Source: Olivibacter jilunii (GTDB lineage Bacteria; Bacteroidota; Bacteroidia; Sphingobacteriales; Sphingobacteriaceae). Taken from it: DNA of 64,000 bases. The notes under the pieces were generated by a model. That model was not told where the DNA came from. It was given only the letters and a program-made list of their open reading frames with translations, and searched no databases. Where the stretch lies: assembly GCF_900607235.1 (NCBI RefSeq), contig NZ_LR027853.1, forward strand, positions 255,428 through 319,427. Direction: 5' to 3'. Made by a program: the position numbers and the translations under genes. Of this stretch, positions 45,537-53,029 are shown in pieces (the first letter of the stretch is position 1; each line of letters starts with the position of its first letter).

Positions 45537-46220
45537 CTAGGAAATGGTTACGTTATCATGTAGTATACCGGATTCTGTTTTAACAATGCGGGAAGGCATG
45601 TTGCGGATAATCTGATAATCATGGGTAGCCATTAAAACGGCTGTACCTGCCCGACTGATTTCTTTTAGCAATAAGACAATTTCTTCTGATGTATTAGGAT
45701 CTAAATTACCTGTAGGTTCGTCGGCAAGAATGATTTCCGGATCGTTCAGTAACGCACGGGCGATTACTACCCGTTGCTGTTCACCGCCGGATAATTCATG
45801 GGGCATCTTCTTCAACTTTGAACGTAAACCAACTTTATCTAAGACATCAAACATACGTTCTCTTATTAAGTTCTTGTCTTTCCAACCAGTGGCTCGCATT
45901 ACAAATTCCAGATTCTTTTCAACTGTGCGGTCAGTCAGTAAATGAAAATCCTGAAAAACAATCCCTAGTTTTCTTCGTAAGAATGGAATGTCTCTGTCAT
46001 GTAATCGACCAAGGTCGAAGCCGGCAACTAATCCGTCTCCTGTCGATATGGGAAGATCGCCATAAATAACTTTCAGTAGGCTACTCTTTCCCGAGCCGGT
46101 TTGACCGATCATAAAAACAAACTCGCCCGAATCAATCTGTAAATTTACATTTGACAGTACAAGATGCTTCTGTTGATAGATATCTATATTTTTAAGTTTG
46201 ATAACGGTACTTGGAATCAT
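45537..46220 (-). CDS. ftsE: Cell division ATP-binding protein FtsE
   Basis: ATPase that, with the membrane protein FtsX, activates septal peptidoglycan hydrolases. 227 residues. Walker A MIGQTGSGKSSLLKVI, VFQDFHLLTDRTVEKNLEFVM (FtsE-like Q-loop region), signature ELSGGEQQRVVIARAL, Walker B ILADEPTGNLDP and switch ATHDYQII. ftsX is not in the adjacent DNA. It starts one base behind the stop of a 67-residue protein, so the pair is cotranscribed. Confidence 0.9.
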   Translation of the reverse strand: MIPSTVIKLKNIDIYQQKHLVLSNVNLQIDSGEFVFMIGQTGSGKSSLLKVIYGDLPISTGDGLVAGFDLGRLHDRDIPFLRRKLGIVFQDFHLLTDRTVEKNLEFVMRATGWKDKNLIRERMFDVLDKVGLRSKLKKMPHELSGGEQQRVVIARALLNDPEIILADEPTGNLDPNTSEEIVLLLKEISRAGTAVLMATHDYQIIRNMPSRIVKTESGILHDNVTIS

Positions 46221-46221
46221 G

Positions 46222-46425
46222 TTACAGTTCTATTTCTTTTATTTTTCCAAAAGGTAACTCCTCAACTATTTTCATTATGTACGATGCTTTATCTCCCAGT
46301 CCTATTTTTTCTAACGACTTATCCGGTCGGTCTACACGAAAATATGCTAAGAGCGTAAAATTTTCATCTCGCAGCTGTACATAGTCCGGAATTTTTGCTA
46401 CACCTTTTACCTTAATGATATACAT
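46222..46425 (-). CDS. Small conserved-looking protein cotranscribed with ftsE
   Basis: 67 residues, no signal peptide or membrane span. Sequence begins MYIIKVKGVAKIPDYVQLRD and has an alternating pattern that predicts beta strands then a short helix (EKIGLGDKASYIMKIVEELP). No family recognised. It is likely real: a perfect -7 box TAACTTTG ends 7 bases before the ATG, and its stop lies one base from the ftsE start, so translational coupling is plausible. Confidence 0.7.
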   Translation of the reverse strand: MYIIKVKGVAKIPDYVQLRDENFTLLAYFRVDRPDKSLEKIGLGDKASYIMKIVEELPFGKIKEIEL

Positions 46426-46432
46426 GGTACGC

Positions 46433-46440
46433 CAAAGTTA
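46433..46440 (-). promoter_or_regulatory. -7 promoter box of the small gene and ftsE
   Basis: TAACTTTG on the minus strand, exact consensus, ending 7 bases before the ATG at 46425. The rest of 46441-46715 holds no recognisable feature. Confidence 0.55.
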
Positions 46441-46715
46441 GTACATTCTACGAAATATCATCTTTTTTCAACGCACATTTTCCCTTTATCGTGTGTTGCA
46501 CTGATTTGTTGAAAGAAGATTCGTTGGGAAAGACAGGGATTACAAACGAGAGGAAGCACGGGATTTCAGTATGTTATAGCCGCTGCTGCTAGTTCTGAAA
46601 TATCTTTTAGAAGTTTATATTTTCAATTTACAGGGGAATGCAGGTGTAACGCCAATAGGACGCTATGAGCAATTTGTTGTCCATTCATTTTTTGAATAAA
46701 AAATGGGCGGCCTAA

Positions 46716-47201
46716 TTATTTGCCGGACCTATCGTACCGGCTCCGTTCATAAAGCGCGTTTACAGAATCGGCTATGCGAGCAATTTGCGCCTCTTCGTTT
46801 TTTGTTTCATTGATCCAATCGAGATATGACTGCTTTTCCGTGTCCGCTAGTGCAGCATAAAACCGGAATGCAGCCGGCTCATCCGCTAAAATTTCTATGA
46901 AATCCGTTTCTGTTATCCGAGCGGATTTGTTCAAATAGATTTTGAGCTGTACGGTGTCGCCTACTTGCTTCTGCAGCTGTTTGCGAATACCGGCATTAAG
47001 TGGTAGAAATAATTTGCCGTCGCCCATAGGCATGAGGATCACTTTGTCAAGCATGTAACTGTCAATAGATCCGCTTACTTTTACTTGTCCGAAATGATTA
47101 CGATAATCGGGCGATATCTCCGGAATCAAAATATATGACCATCCTCCTTTGCCGGGAAACCGTTCAATTAAAGCCTCTCGATTTATCTGTATGCTTTCCA
47201 T
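46716..47201 (-). CDS. DUF1905 / YdeI-OmdA fusion protein
   Basis: 161 residues. The N-terminal half (FPGKGGWSYILIPE, GQVKVSGSIDSYML, LFLPLNAGIRKQL, DTVQLKIY) is a DUF1905 small barrel. The C-terminal half (FRFYAALADTEKQSYLDWINETKNEE, RIADSVNALYE) is the helical YdeI/OmpD-associated domain, linked in enteric bacteria to resistance against bacteriocins and polymyxin. The fused arrangement is common in Bacteroidota. Biochemical role unknown. Confidence 0.85.
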   Translation of the reverse strand: MESIQINREALIERFPGKGGWSYILIPEISPDYRNHFGQVKVSGSIDSYMLDKVILMPMGDGKLFLPLNAGIRKQLQKQVGDTVQLKIYLNKSARITETDFIEILADEPAAFRFYAALADTEKQSYLDWINETKNEEAQIARIADSVNALYERSRYDRSGK

Positions 47202-47366
47202 AGTGGTGATCGCAATAACAAACGCTAACTTGTATTACCTAAAAAGGGTTTTCCTATCCTTAAAATTTAAGGGCATCTTTAGCAATGCCAAATTTTCAGC
47301 TAAAATAGAAAATATATTGGTTTGCATAAAATGTGTTGAAAACGGACAGACAGATAAAAATGCGGG

Positions 47367-47834
47367 TTAGTTTTTTTGTTCGGTATACTGTACTATATCG
47401 ACTCCGATACCATTGGGATCCTGAATTGCAAAATGTCGATCACCCCACGGCTCTTCACGCAAGTCTATTTTTATTTCTACCCCCTTGCTCTTCAATTGTC
47501 GATACATCTCCTCAACATTATCTACTTCTATCGTCAGGTAAAGGCCTTTGCCATTAAATGGATCATGAAATAACGGTTGTTGACTGGCGTGATAAGGTTT
47601 TAAAAAGCTTATTTCTGCTGATTCATTTGGGGTATGCAACAAAAGATAAAAATCGTTTTCAAAAGTAATTCCAAATTGAAGAATTTCAGTGTAGAACGTT
47701 TTGCTCTCTTGAATCTTGTCTGTAATAATACCGGCGTTCAGTTTCATTGTTTTCAGATTGGTTTCTTTTGTTTGACCATTAATTGAAGATAAACCGCTTA
47801 GGCTTATGAAAATAGCTGTCATAAAGAATTTCAT
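47367..47834 (-). CDS. VOC (glyoxalase/bleomycin-resistance fold) protein
   Basis: 155 residues from the ATG at 47834, which begins an apparent signal sequence (MKFFMTAIFISLSGL, INGQ). If instead translation starts inside, at MKLNAGIITDKIQES, the protein would be cytosolic, as most of this family are. The remainder is one betaalphabetabetabeta pair: FYTEILQFGITFENDFYLLL, LYLTIEVDNVEEMYRQLKSKGVEI, and FAIQDPNGIGVDIVQYTE, typical of the VOC superfamily. A metal-binding Glu/His set is not complete, so activity is uncertain. Confidence 0.82.
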   Translation of the reverse strand: MKFFMTAIFISLSGLSSINGQTKETNLKTMKLNAGIITDKIQESKTFYTEILQFGITFENDFYLLLHTPNESAEISFLKPYHASQQPLFHDPFNGKGLYLTIEVDNVEEMYRQLKSKGVEIKIDLREEPWGDRHFAIQDPNGIGVDIVQYTEQKN

Positions 47835-47906
47835 ATCGTCTCTTTTTAACAAAGATGCGAACTGTCTTCATATAGTCATTGTAAAAAACGGACATTTAAC
47901 GGACAT

Positions 47907-48752
47907 TTATTTGAATGCTTTAGCCGGTGTGAAACCACACATTCTTTTAAATTCTTTAATGAAATGGGCCTGGTCGTAATACCCCAACTCATAGAAAAAC
48001 TTTTCCGTCTTTAGTGTCTCCACAGTAGGATTGAGGCTCAATAAACTTTGAAAACGCACTATTTTACTAAACGCTTTAGGCGATTCGCCAACATAGAACT
48101 TGAATAAGCGCCGTAAATGTCTTGAGCTTACCGGTACATTTAGGTGTTCAATATCAATGATACCTCTTGTATTTACTATTTTATCGAAAGCCAGTTTAAA
48201 CCGAAAGTCGACTTCAGTCGCTTGCCTTGCTATTTGATTGAAAAAGGCGTTAAATGGTTCGATAAGTTGATGGAGATTAAAAACCATGTCGGGTTGGCGA
48301 TAAGCTGCCTCCCAATGCCGAGCGATCAAATTGTTCAGACGCTTATGCAGTTCTCGGTTTACAAAATTTAACGGCTCGCAATAATCGGTTAATTCGCTCG
48401 CGTTGAACTTAAATAGGGATGAGAAAGCTGCGGGTAAAAACCGGATGCCAATGTAATGGAAATCGTGGGAGAGCGAAAAAGCATGGTATTTGTTGGAAAG
48501 TCCCATAATATCTATGTCCGACAGGGTATGTACATCAATGAAGATGTCAATACATCCATCTGAAACAACATAGTAGGGAAGAGGTGTCGACAATCTTTCA
48601 AGGCTTTTTAATTCCCAATAGCAATATATATACCCCCGTAAGCTCGGGGCCGGCATATATTCCTTATAAGAAATGTCAGCCCATTCATGTAAACTGCTCG
48701 GTTGAATCGGTTTAAAGCAATATGTCTTAGGGCCTTGTAGCATATTCGTCAT
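47907..48752 (-). CDS. AraC-family transcriptional regulator
   Basis: 281 residues. N-terminal sensor half resembles the DUF6597 domain (YKEYMPAPSLRGYIYCYWELK, DGCIDIFIDVH, GIRFLPAAFSSLFKF). C-terminal double helix-turn-helix with VSSRHLRRLFKFYVGESPKAFSKIVRFQ and ELGYYDQAHFIKEFKRMCGFTPAKAF, the AraC hallmark. Divergent from a DinB-family gene; a strong inverted repeat lies between them at 48773-48799. Confidence 0.9.
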   Translation of the reverse strand: MTNMLQGPKTYCFKPIQPSSLHEWADISYKEYMPAPSLRGYIYCYWELKSLERLSTPLPYYVVSDGCIDIFIDVHTLSDIDIMGLSNKYHAFSLSHDFHYIGIRFLPAAFSSLFKFNASELTDYCEPLNFVNRELHKRLNNLIARHWEAAYRQPDMVFNLHQLIEPFNAFFNQIARQATEVDFRFKLAFDKIVNTRGIIDIEHLNVPVSSRHLRRLFKFYVGESPKAFSKIVRFQSLLSLNPTVETLKTEKFFYELGYYDQAHFIKEFKRMCGFTPAKAFK

Positions 48753-48772
48753 GCGCTTTGGACATAAAATTA

Positions 48773-48799
48773 ATCCTTCGCATCCTAAAATGCAAGGAT
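48773..48799. promoter_or_regulatory. Inverted repeat between the AraC and DinB genes
   Basis: ATCCTTCGCAT and ATGCAAGGAT form 10-bp arms with one inserted base, centred between two divergent genes. Candidate operator. Confidence 0.45.
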
Positions 48800-48919
48800 G
48801 TAAGGAAAATACGGTCTACCTATTTGTAGCAGTTTAAAATTACAATTGACGGAAACTTCGAAATAAATTGGTTGATCGTATTAGAATGTTCATTTTTGTT
48901 ATCTGTAAAAAAATAATAT

Positions 48920-49390
48920 ATGATGAAAATGTCAGCCTATTTTATCAAACTTTTTGGTTATGACAAGGCTACCAATTTAAAACTTATTGAATTGCTGAAA
49001 ATAGCGAAGGAATGTGATGAAGCTATCGGACTAATGGCACATTTACTGGTTGCACAGCAAATTTGGTTAAAAAGATGTAAGGGGGAAAATACCGTTGGAG
49101 GGAGTTTATGGCCAGACTGGGACATCATGGAGATGGAGGCCATTGTGCTTAGGAATAATACCGATTGGGTAAACTTTTTAAATACATTGAACGAGCAGGA
49201 TTTTGTTAAATCCGTTAGCTACAAAAATTCAAGAGGCACGGCCTTTGCCAATCGACTGGAGGATGTTCTTGCCCATGTCATTAATCATGGCACACATCAT
49301 CGTGCCCAAATTGGACAGCATTTGAAATTATGCGGACATAACTTGCCAAGCACCGATTATATCTTTTATATACGGGAACAAGATGCTTAA
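48920..49390 (+). CDS. DinB-family protein
   Basis: 156 residues, four-helix bundle of the DinB/YfiT metalloenzyme fold. Likely metal ligands are a His in the second helix (IGLMAHLLVAQQIWLKRC) and the His pair in HVINHGTHHRAQIGQHLKLCG. Members include thiol-dependent transferases and DNA-damage-induced proteins; the reaction here is unknown. Two adjacent ATGs at the start. It is divergent from the AraC-type regulator, which may control it. Confidence 0.88.
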   Translation: MMKMSAYFIKLFGYDKATNLKLIELLKIAKECDEAIGLMAHLLVAQQIWLKRCKGENTVGGSLWPDWDIMEMEAIVLRNNTDWVNFLNTLNEQDFVKSVSYKNSRGTAFANRLEDVLAHVINHGTHHRAQIGQHLKLCGHNLPSTDYIFYIREQDA

Positions 49391-49403
49391 CTATAACAAT
49401 CAA

Positions 49404-49847
49404 TCAAAACAATGAGCGTTTTCTGTGTTTGCCCATTCTGTGTCGATAATAATCAACGGACAGTCTCCCCGCGCCACTAAAGAAGAGAGAAAGCGAGGCA
49501 GCGAGCATAAATAGCGCGGGAAAAGTATCGGAATAAGCATCCCCTATATGTGCAATCAAGATGGCTGAAATAAAGTTAACGACCATAAAAGCAGCGGCAA
49601 AGCGTTGATAATATCCGAGCACGAACAAGCACCCACTGATAAACTGAGCATATACTGATACATATGCTGCCCATGGATAGGGAAACTGATGCGCATTTAG
49701 AAAGGAAATAAACTCCTGCATCCGCGCCTGGCTGAGTATATTATCAATTACGCCCTGTACTAAGTGATACCCGGCAACCAGTCTTATAAACAGAGGAGCC
49801 CATTGTCCATGTTTTTTAAAAAGAAGATTAGGCCTGTCGTATAACAT
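49404..49847 (-). CDS. DoxX-family membrane protein
   Basis: 147 residues with four predicted spans (APLFIRLVAGYHLVQGVI, AAYVSVYAQFISGCLFVLG, AAAFMVVNFISAILIAHI, FPALFMLAASLSLFFSGAG) and a basic tail. The LFIRLVAGYHLVQG start and SGAGRLSVD end match DoxX/DoxD-like proteins. Family function is uncertain (quinone- or redox-linked). Convergent with the DinB gene. Confidence 0.85.
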   Translation of the reverse strand: MLYDRPNLLFKKHGQWAPLFIRLVAGYHLVQGVIDNILSQARMQEFISFLNAHQFPYPWAAYVSVYAQFISGCLFVLGYYQRFAAAFMVVNFISAILIAHIGDAYSDTFPALFMLAASLSLFFSGAGRLSVDYYRHRMGKHRKRSLF

Positions 49848-49982
49848 AATAGAGGTTACCGTCCTGATTTAGCTATTCAAACATAGAAAAAATAAAGTTT
49901 TTCTCCAATTGGATGATAAATGATATTAATCGATTAACTGTCAGTTTACTATCTCAATATTTAAATAAGAGGTGTTTTTATG

Positions 49983-50014
49983 ATTGCATATGATAACAAT
50001 TTTATCTATGTTTG
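49983..50014 (+). promoter_or_regulatory. Promoter of tRNA-Arg
   Basis: ATTG (49983-49986), 20 bases, TATGTTTG (50007-50014). Expected start 6-9 bases before the tRNA. Confidence 0.6.
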
Positions 50015-50026
50015 CCGAATATTTTT

Positions 50027-50098
50027 TCACCCGTAGTTCAATGGATAGAATGTCAGATTCCGGTTCTGATGATGGGGGTTCGAATCCCTTCGGGTGAA
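50027..50098 (+). tRNA. tRNA-Arg (anticodon CCG)
   Basis: 72 bases. Acceptor TCACCCG / CGGGTGA, anticodon stem TCAGA / TCTGA with loop TTCCGGT (anticodon CCG), T-arm GGGGGTTCGAATCCCTT, discriminator A. CCA is not encoded (CAA follows). The 3' end is copied in the tandem repeats downstream. Confidence 0.95.
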
Positions 50099-50369
50099 CA
50101 AAGAAAGCCTTTCGAAAGAGAGGCTTTTTGTGTATAAGAAGGGATGAGAACAGTAGGGCAGGCAGGGTTCGAACGCTCTCTTGGCGGCCTTAAGTGCGGG
50201 GAGGGTGCGACGCCAACAATCCCTTCGGGTGAACAAAGAAAGCCTTTCGAGAGAGAGGCTTTTCGTGTATAAGAAGGGATGAGAACAGTAGGGCAGGCAG
50301 GGTTCGAACACTCTCTTGGCGGCCTTAGGTGCGGGGAAGGTGCGACGCCAACAATGTCTTCGGGTGAGC
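50085..50369. repeat. 135-bp tandem repeats carrying the tRNA-Arg 3' end
   Basis: Units begin with TCCCTTCGGGTGAAC at 50085 (inside the tRNA) and 50220, and a divergent third start at 50355, all 135 bases apart. Units 1 and 2 differ at about five positions. Each contains a 10-bp terminator-like stem AAAGCCTTTC / GAGAGGCTTT; the tetraloop is GAAA in one and GAGA in the other, both GNRA. Open frames of about 110 codons on the minus strand are by-products of the repetition. Confidence 0.9.
50104..50131 (+). terminator. Terminator of tRNA-Arg
   Basis: AAAGCCTTTC-GAAA-GAGAGGCTTTTT, six bases after the tRNA; copied in the next repeat unit at 50239. Confidence 0.8.
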
Positions 50370-50406
50370 AAAAAAGGCTATCTCGCAAATGGGGATAGCC
50401 TTTTTT
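50370..50406. terminator. Bidirectional terminator between the tRNA repeats and ychF
   Basis: AAAAAAGGCTATC / GATAGCCTTTTTT with T-runs on both strands, 25 bases behind the ychF stop. Confidence 0.85.
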
Positions 50407-50431
50407 ATTGGGAGGGTCCGGTCTTCAATTC

Positions 50432-51532
50432 TTATACATTAAACCTAAAGTGCATGATATCACCATCTTCCACTATATAAGTTTTTCCTTCTACACTTAG
50501 CTTTCCGGCCTCTTTACAGGCATTCTCTGAACCGTACTTAACAAAATCGTCATACTTGATGACCTCGGCTCGGATAAAACCTTTCTCAAAATCGGTATGA
50601 ATCACACCGGCAGCTTGCGGAGCAGTAAATCCCTTATTGATTGTCCAAGCGCGAACTTCCTGCACGCCTGCCGTAAAATAAGTAGCTAAGTTCAATAGTT
50701 TATAAGCAGCCCGTATAAGCTTATGTACGCCCGATTCTGTAAGGCCCAAATCTTCCAAAAACAATTGACGTTCCTCGTAACTTTCCAACTGGCTGATCTC
50801 TGATTCGATTTGCGCTGATATAACCAAAACTTCTGCTTTCTCGTCTTTTACTGCCTCTCTTACTCGATCTACATAAGCATTGCCGTTAACTACCGACGCT
50901 TCATCTACGTTACATACGTATAAAACAGGTTTTACGGTGAGGAGACTTAAATCACCGATATACTCAAAATCGTCTTCCGTTATGGGAGCGGTCCGAGCTG
51001 ATTTACCGGATTCGAGATGCACTTTTACGATGGATAAAATATCAAAGGTTTTTTTTGCGTCCTTATCACCACCGGTTTTAGCCATTTTCTCCACTTTCTG
51101 AATGCGCTTTAATACCGTTTCTAAATCTTTAAGTTGCAATTCAGTGTCGATAATTTCCTTGTCGCGAATCGGATCGACGGATCCGTCTACGTGAATCACA
51201 TTACCGTTATCAAAACAGCGTAATACGTGTATAATGGCATTGGTTGTTCGGATGTTACCTAAAAACTGATTTCCTAATCCCTCGCCTTTACTCGCTCCTT
51301 TCACCAAGCCTGCTATATCAACTATTTCGATTGTATTGGGAACCACGCGTTGGGGATTAACCAATTCAGCTAGTTTATTCAAACGTTCATCAGGAACAGA
51401 AATAACACCGACGTTCGGTTCAATCGTGCAGAACGGAAAGTTAGCGGCTTGTGCTTTTGCATTTGATAAACAATTAAATAAAGTAGATTTTCCGACGTTG
51501 GGTAAACCAACAATACCACATTGAAGTGCCAT
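50432..51532 (-). CDS. ychF: Redox-regulated ATPase YchF (Obg-like)
   Basis: Universal Obg-family P-loop ATPase associated with ribosomes and oxidative stress. 366 residues. G1 GLPNVGKSTLFNCLS, switch region ANFPFCTIEPNVGVI, G3 DIAGLVKGASKGEGLGNQFL, and the altered G4 (CNVDE rather than NKxD) that gives ATP preference. C-terminal TGS-like domain has TAGVQEVRAWTINKGFTAPQAAGVIHTDFEKGFIRAEV. A perfect -7 box lies about 38 bases upstream. Confidence 0.97.
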   Translation of the reverse strand: MALQCGIVGLPNVGKSTLFNCLSNAKAQAANFPFCTIEPNVGVISVPDERLNKLAELVNPQRVVPNTIEIVDIAGLVKGASKGEGLGNQFLGNIRTTNAIIHVLRCFDNGNVIHVDGSVDPIRDKEIIDTELQLKDLETVLKRIQKVEKMAKTGGDKDAKKTFDILSIVKVHLESGKSARTAPITEDDFEYIGDLSLLTVKPVLYVCNVDEASVVNGNAYVDRVREAVKDEKAEVLVISAQIESEISQLESYEERQLFLEDLGLTESGVHKLIRAAYKLLNLATYFTAGVQEVRAWTINKGFTAPQAAGVIHTDFEKGFIRAEVIKYDDFVKYGSENACKEAGKLSVEGKTYIVEDGDIMHFRFNV

Positions 51533-51569
51533 TTGATAAGTGCTTTTTTCTTTTTTGTTACAATTGCGG

Positions 51570-51577
51570 CAAAGATA
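51570..51577 (-). promoter_or_regulatory. -7 promoter box of ychF
   Basis: TATCTTTG on the minus strand, exact consensus. Confidence 0.5.
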
Positions 51578-51686
51578 GGAAATAAAAAGCGTTTTAAGAT
51601 ATCTTCGTTTTTGTTACAAAAAAAGCCATTTTTATTCTATTACCTATATAAGTATATTAAACTTTGATAAAAAAATTAATAAGTCT

Positions 51687-51718
51687 ATTGCTTTTTGATA
51701 TATACTTACTTATGTTTG
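51687..51718 (+). promoter_or_regulatory. Promoter of the ROK regulator
   Basis: ATTG (51687-51690), 20 bases, TATGTTTG (51711-51718). Inverted arms AAGTATAT (51650) and ATATACTT (51700) flank the region and might be operator half-sites. Confidence 0.55.
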
Positions 51719-51738
51719 CTACATCAATCTAAATTGTT

Positions 51739-52926
51739 GTGGAAGAAAAGCCTAAAAAGCAAAATGCATTAAAGCTAGATATTGTGCGGTATCTGTATTA
51801 TCGGGGACCGATGGCTATCAATGAGCTCAGTAAGCTTGCGGGTAAAAGCTTACCTCTGATTACAAGCAATGTCAACCTCCTGAAGGAACAAGGATTGATA
51901 ATAAATAGCCAATATGCACAGTCGACAGGTGGTAGGAGGGCTCATGAATATCAGCTTAATAGAGATTCAGGAAAATACATAATAGCGGTTTCTGTGGATC
52001 AGCTCATCACTAAAATAGCCGTATTCAACTTGCATAATGAAAAGATTAAAGAGCCTGACGAGAGGGTAATCAATCTTGAAAATGCCAGTGAATCGTTGAA
52101 TGATCTCATCAATTTTATCAAAGAATATATAGAAGGACTTCCCTTATCTCTGGTTGATATCCTGGGGATTGGAATTGCAATGCCTGGTTTTGTAAACGCA
52201 GAGAGGGGAATTAATAATACGCACTTCGGTTTGGGCGACAAGAGCTTAGCCGATTATATAGCAAGACGGATCGGTTGTGAAGTCTTTATTGACAATGATT
52301 CAAGCGCTATTGCACTGGCGGAATTAAATTTCGGCGTGGCCCGAGGAATGCAGGACGTGATGGTGGTAAACGTTGGCTGGGGGATTGGCTTGGGTATGAT
52401 TGTGAATGGGAAGTTATTTAGAGGACATAGTGGCTTTGCCGGCGAATTTAGCCATATCCCTTTAGCAGATAGTAATAATCTTTGCGTATGCGGGAAAAGA
52501 GGCTGCTTAGAAGTTGATGCTTCGCTGTTAGTGCTGACCGGAAAAGCCCGAAAAGAAATACAAAATGGGTATGCATCGAAAATGGAAGGCATGTTTTCCG
52601 GTGATGGTGCTTCCGATGTGGATGTTATTTTAAATGCCGCTAACGCAGGGGATCAATTAGCCGTTAATTTACTTTCGAAAGCAGGATTTCTTATTGGAAA
52701 AGGGATCGCTACGTTGATACACATCATGAACCCCCAAGGCGTCGTGGTAAGTGGTAGAGGAGCCGTTGCATCCCGGATTCTGATGGCGCCGATACAGCAA
52801 GCAGTAAATGAGTTTAGCATACCCATGTTAGCAGAGCAATGTACGATTTTGTCTTCATCGCTAAATAAAGAAGCCGAGTTATTGGGAGCAGCCACCTTGG
52901 TAATGGAAAGAACCGATCGATTTTAA
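51739..52926 (+). CDS. ROK-family transcriptional regulator
   Basis: 395 residues from a GTG start. N-terminal winged helix (IVRYLYYRGPMAINELSKLAGK, ITSNVNLLKEQGLI). Then a ROK sugar-kinase-like domain: GIGIAMPGFVNAERG, DNDSSAIALAELNFGVARG, NVGWGIGLGMIVNGKLFRG, and the zinc motif CVCGKRGCLEVDAS. Such proteins are NagC/XylR-type repressors that bind a sugar ligand. It precedes susC by 103 bases and is the obvious candidate controller of the susC-susD-GH3 locus; ligand probably a glucoside or its product (inference). Confidence 0.9.
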   Translation: MEEKPKKQNALKLDIVRYLYYRGPMAINELSKLAGKSLPLITSNVNLLKEQGLIINSQYAQSTGGRRAHEYQLNRDSGKYIIAVSVDQLITKIAVFNLHNEKIKEPDERVINLENASESLNDLINFIKEYIEGLPLSLVDILGIGIAMPGFVNAERGINNTHFGLGDKSLADYIARRIGCEVFIDNDSSAIALAELNFGVARGMQDVMVVNVGWGIGLGMIVNGKLFRGHSGFAGEFSHIPLADSNNLCVCGKRGCLEVDASLLVLTGKARKEIQNGYASKMEGMFSGDGASDVDVILNAANAGDQLAVNLLSKAGFLIGKGIATLIHIMNPQGVVVSGRGAVASRILMAPIQQAVNEFSIPMLAEQCTILSSSLNKEAELLGAATLVMERTDRF

Positions 52927-53029
52927 AAAGCTAAATAATTGCCTATGATATAAAGTCAAAACCAAATCTAAATTTAAAATTAATCAAGAATCAATCAACT
53001 AAGTCGAATTTTAACAAACCAATCAAATC

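Noticed and set aside
50085-50369. Attachment site of an integrated element at tRNA-Arg
   Set aside because: The tRNA 3' end is repeated, but no integrase or cargo gene lies between the copies, only the repeat itself.
50027-50388. Minus-strand frames of 111-114 codons
   Set aside because: They lie across the 135-bp repeats and the antisense of tRNA-Arg; the internal repetition of the peptides mirrors the DNA repeat.
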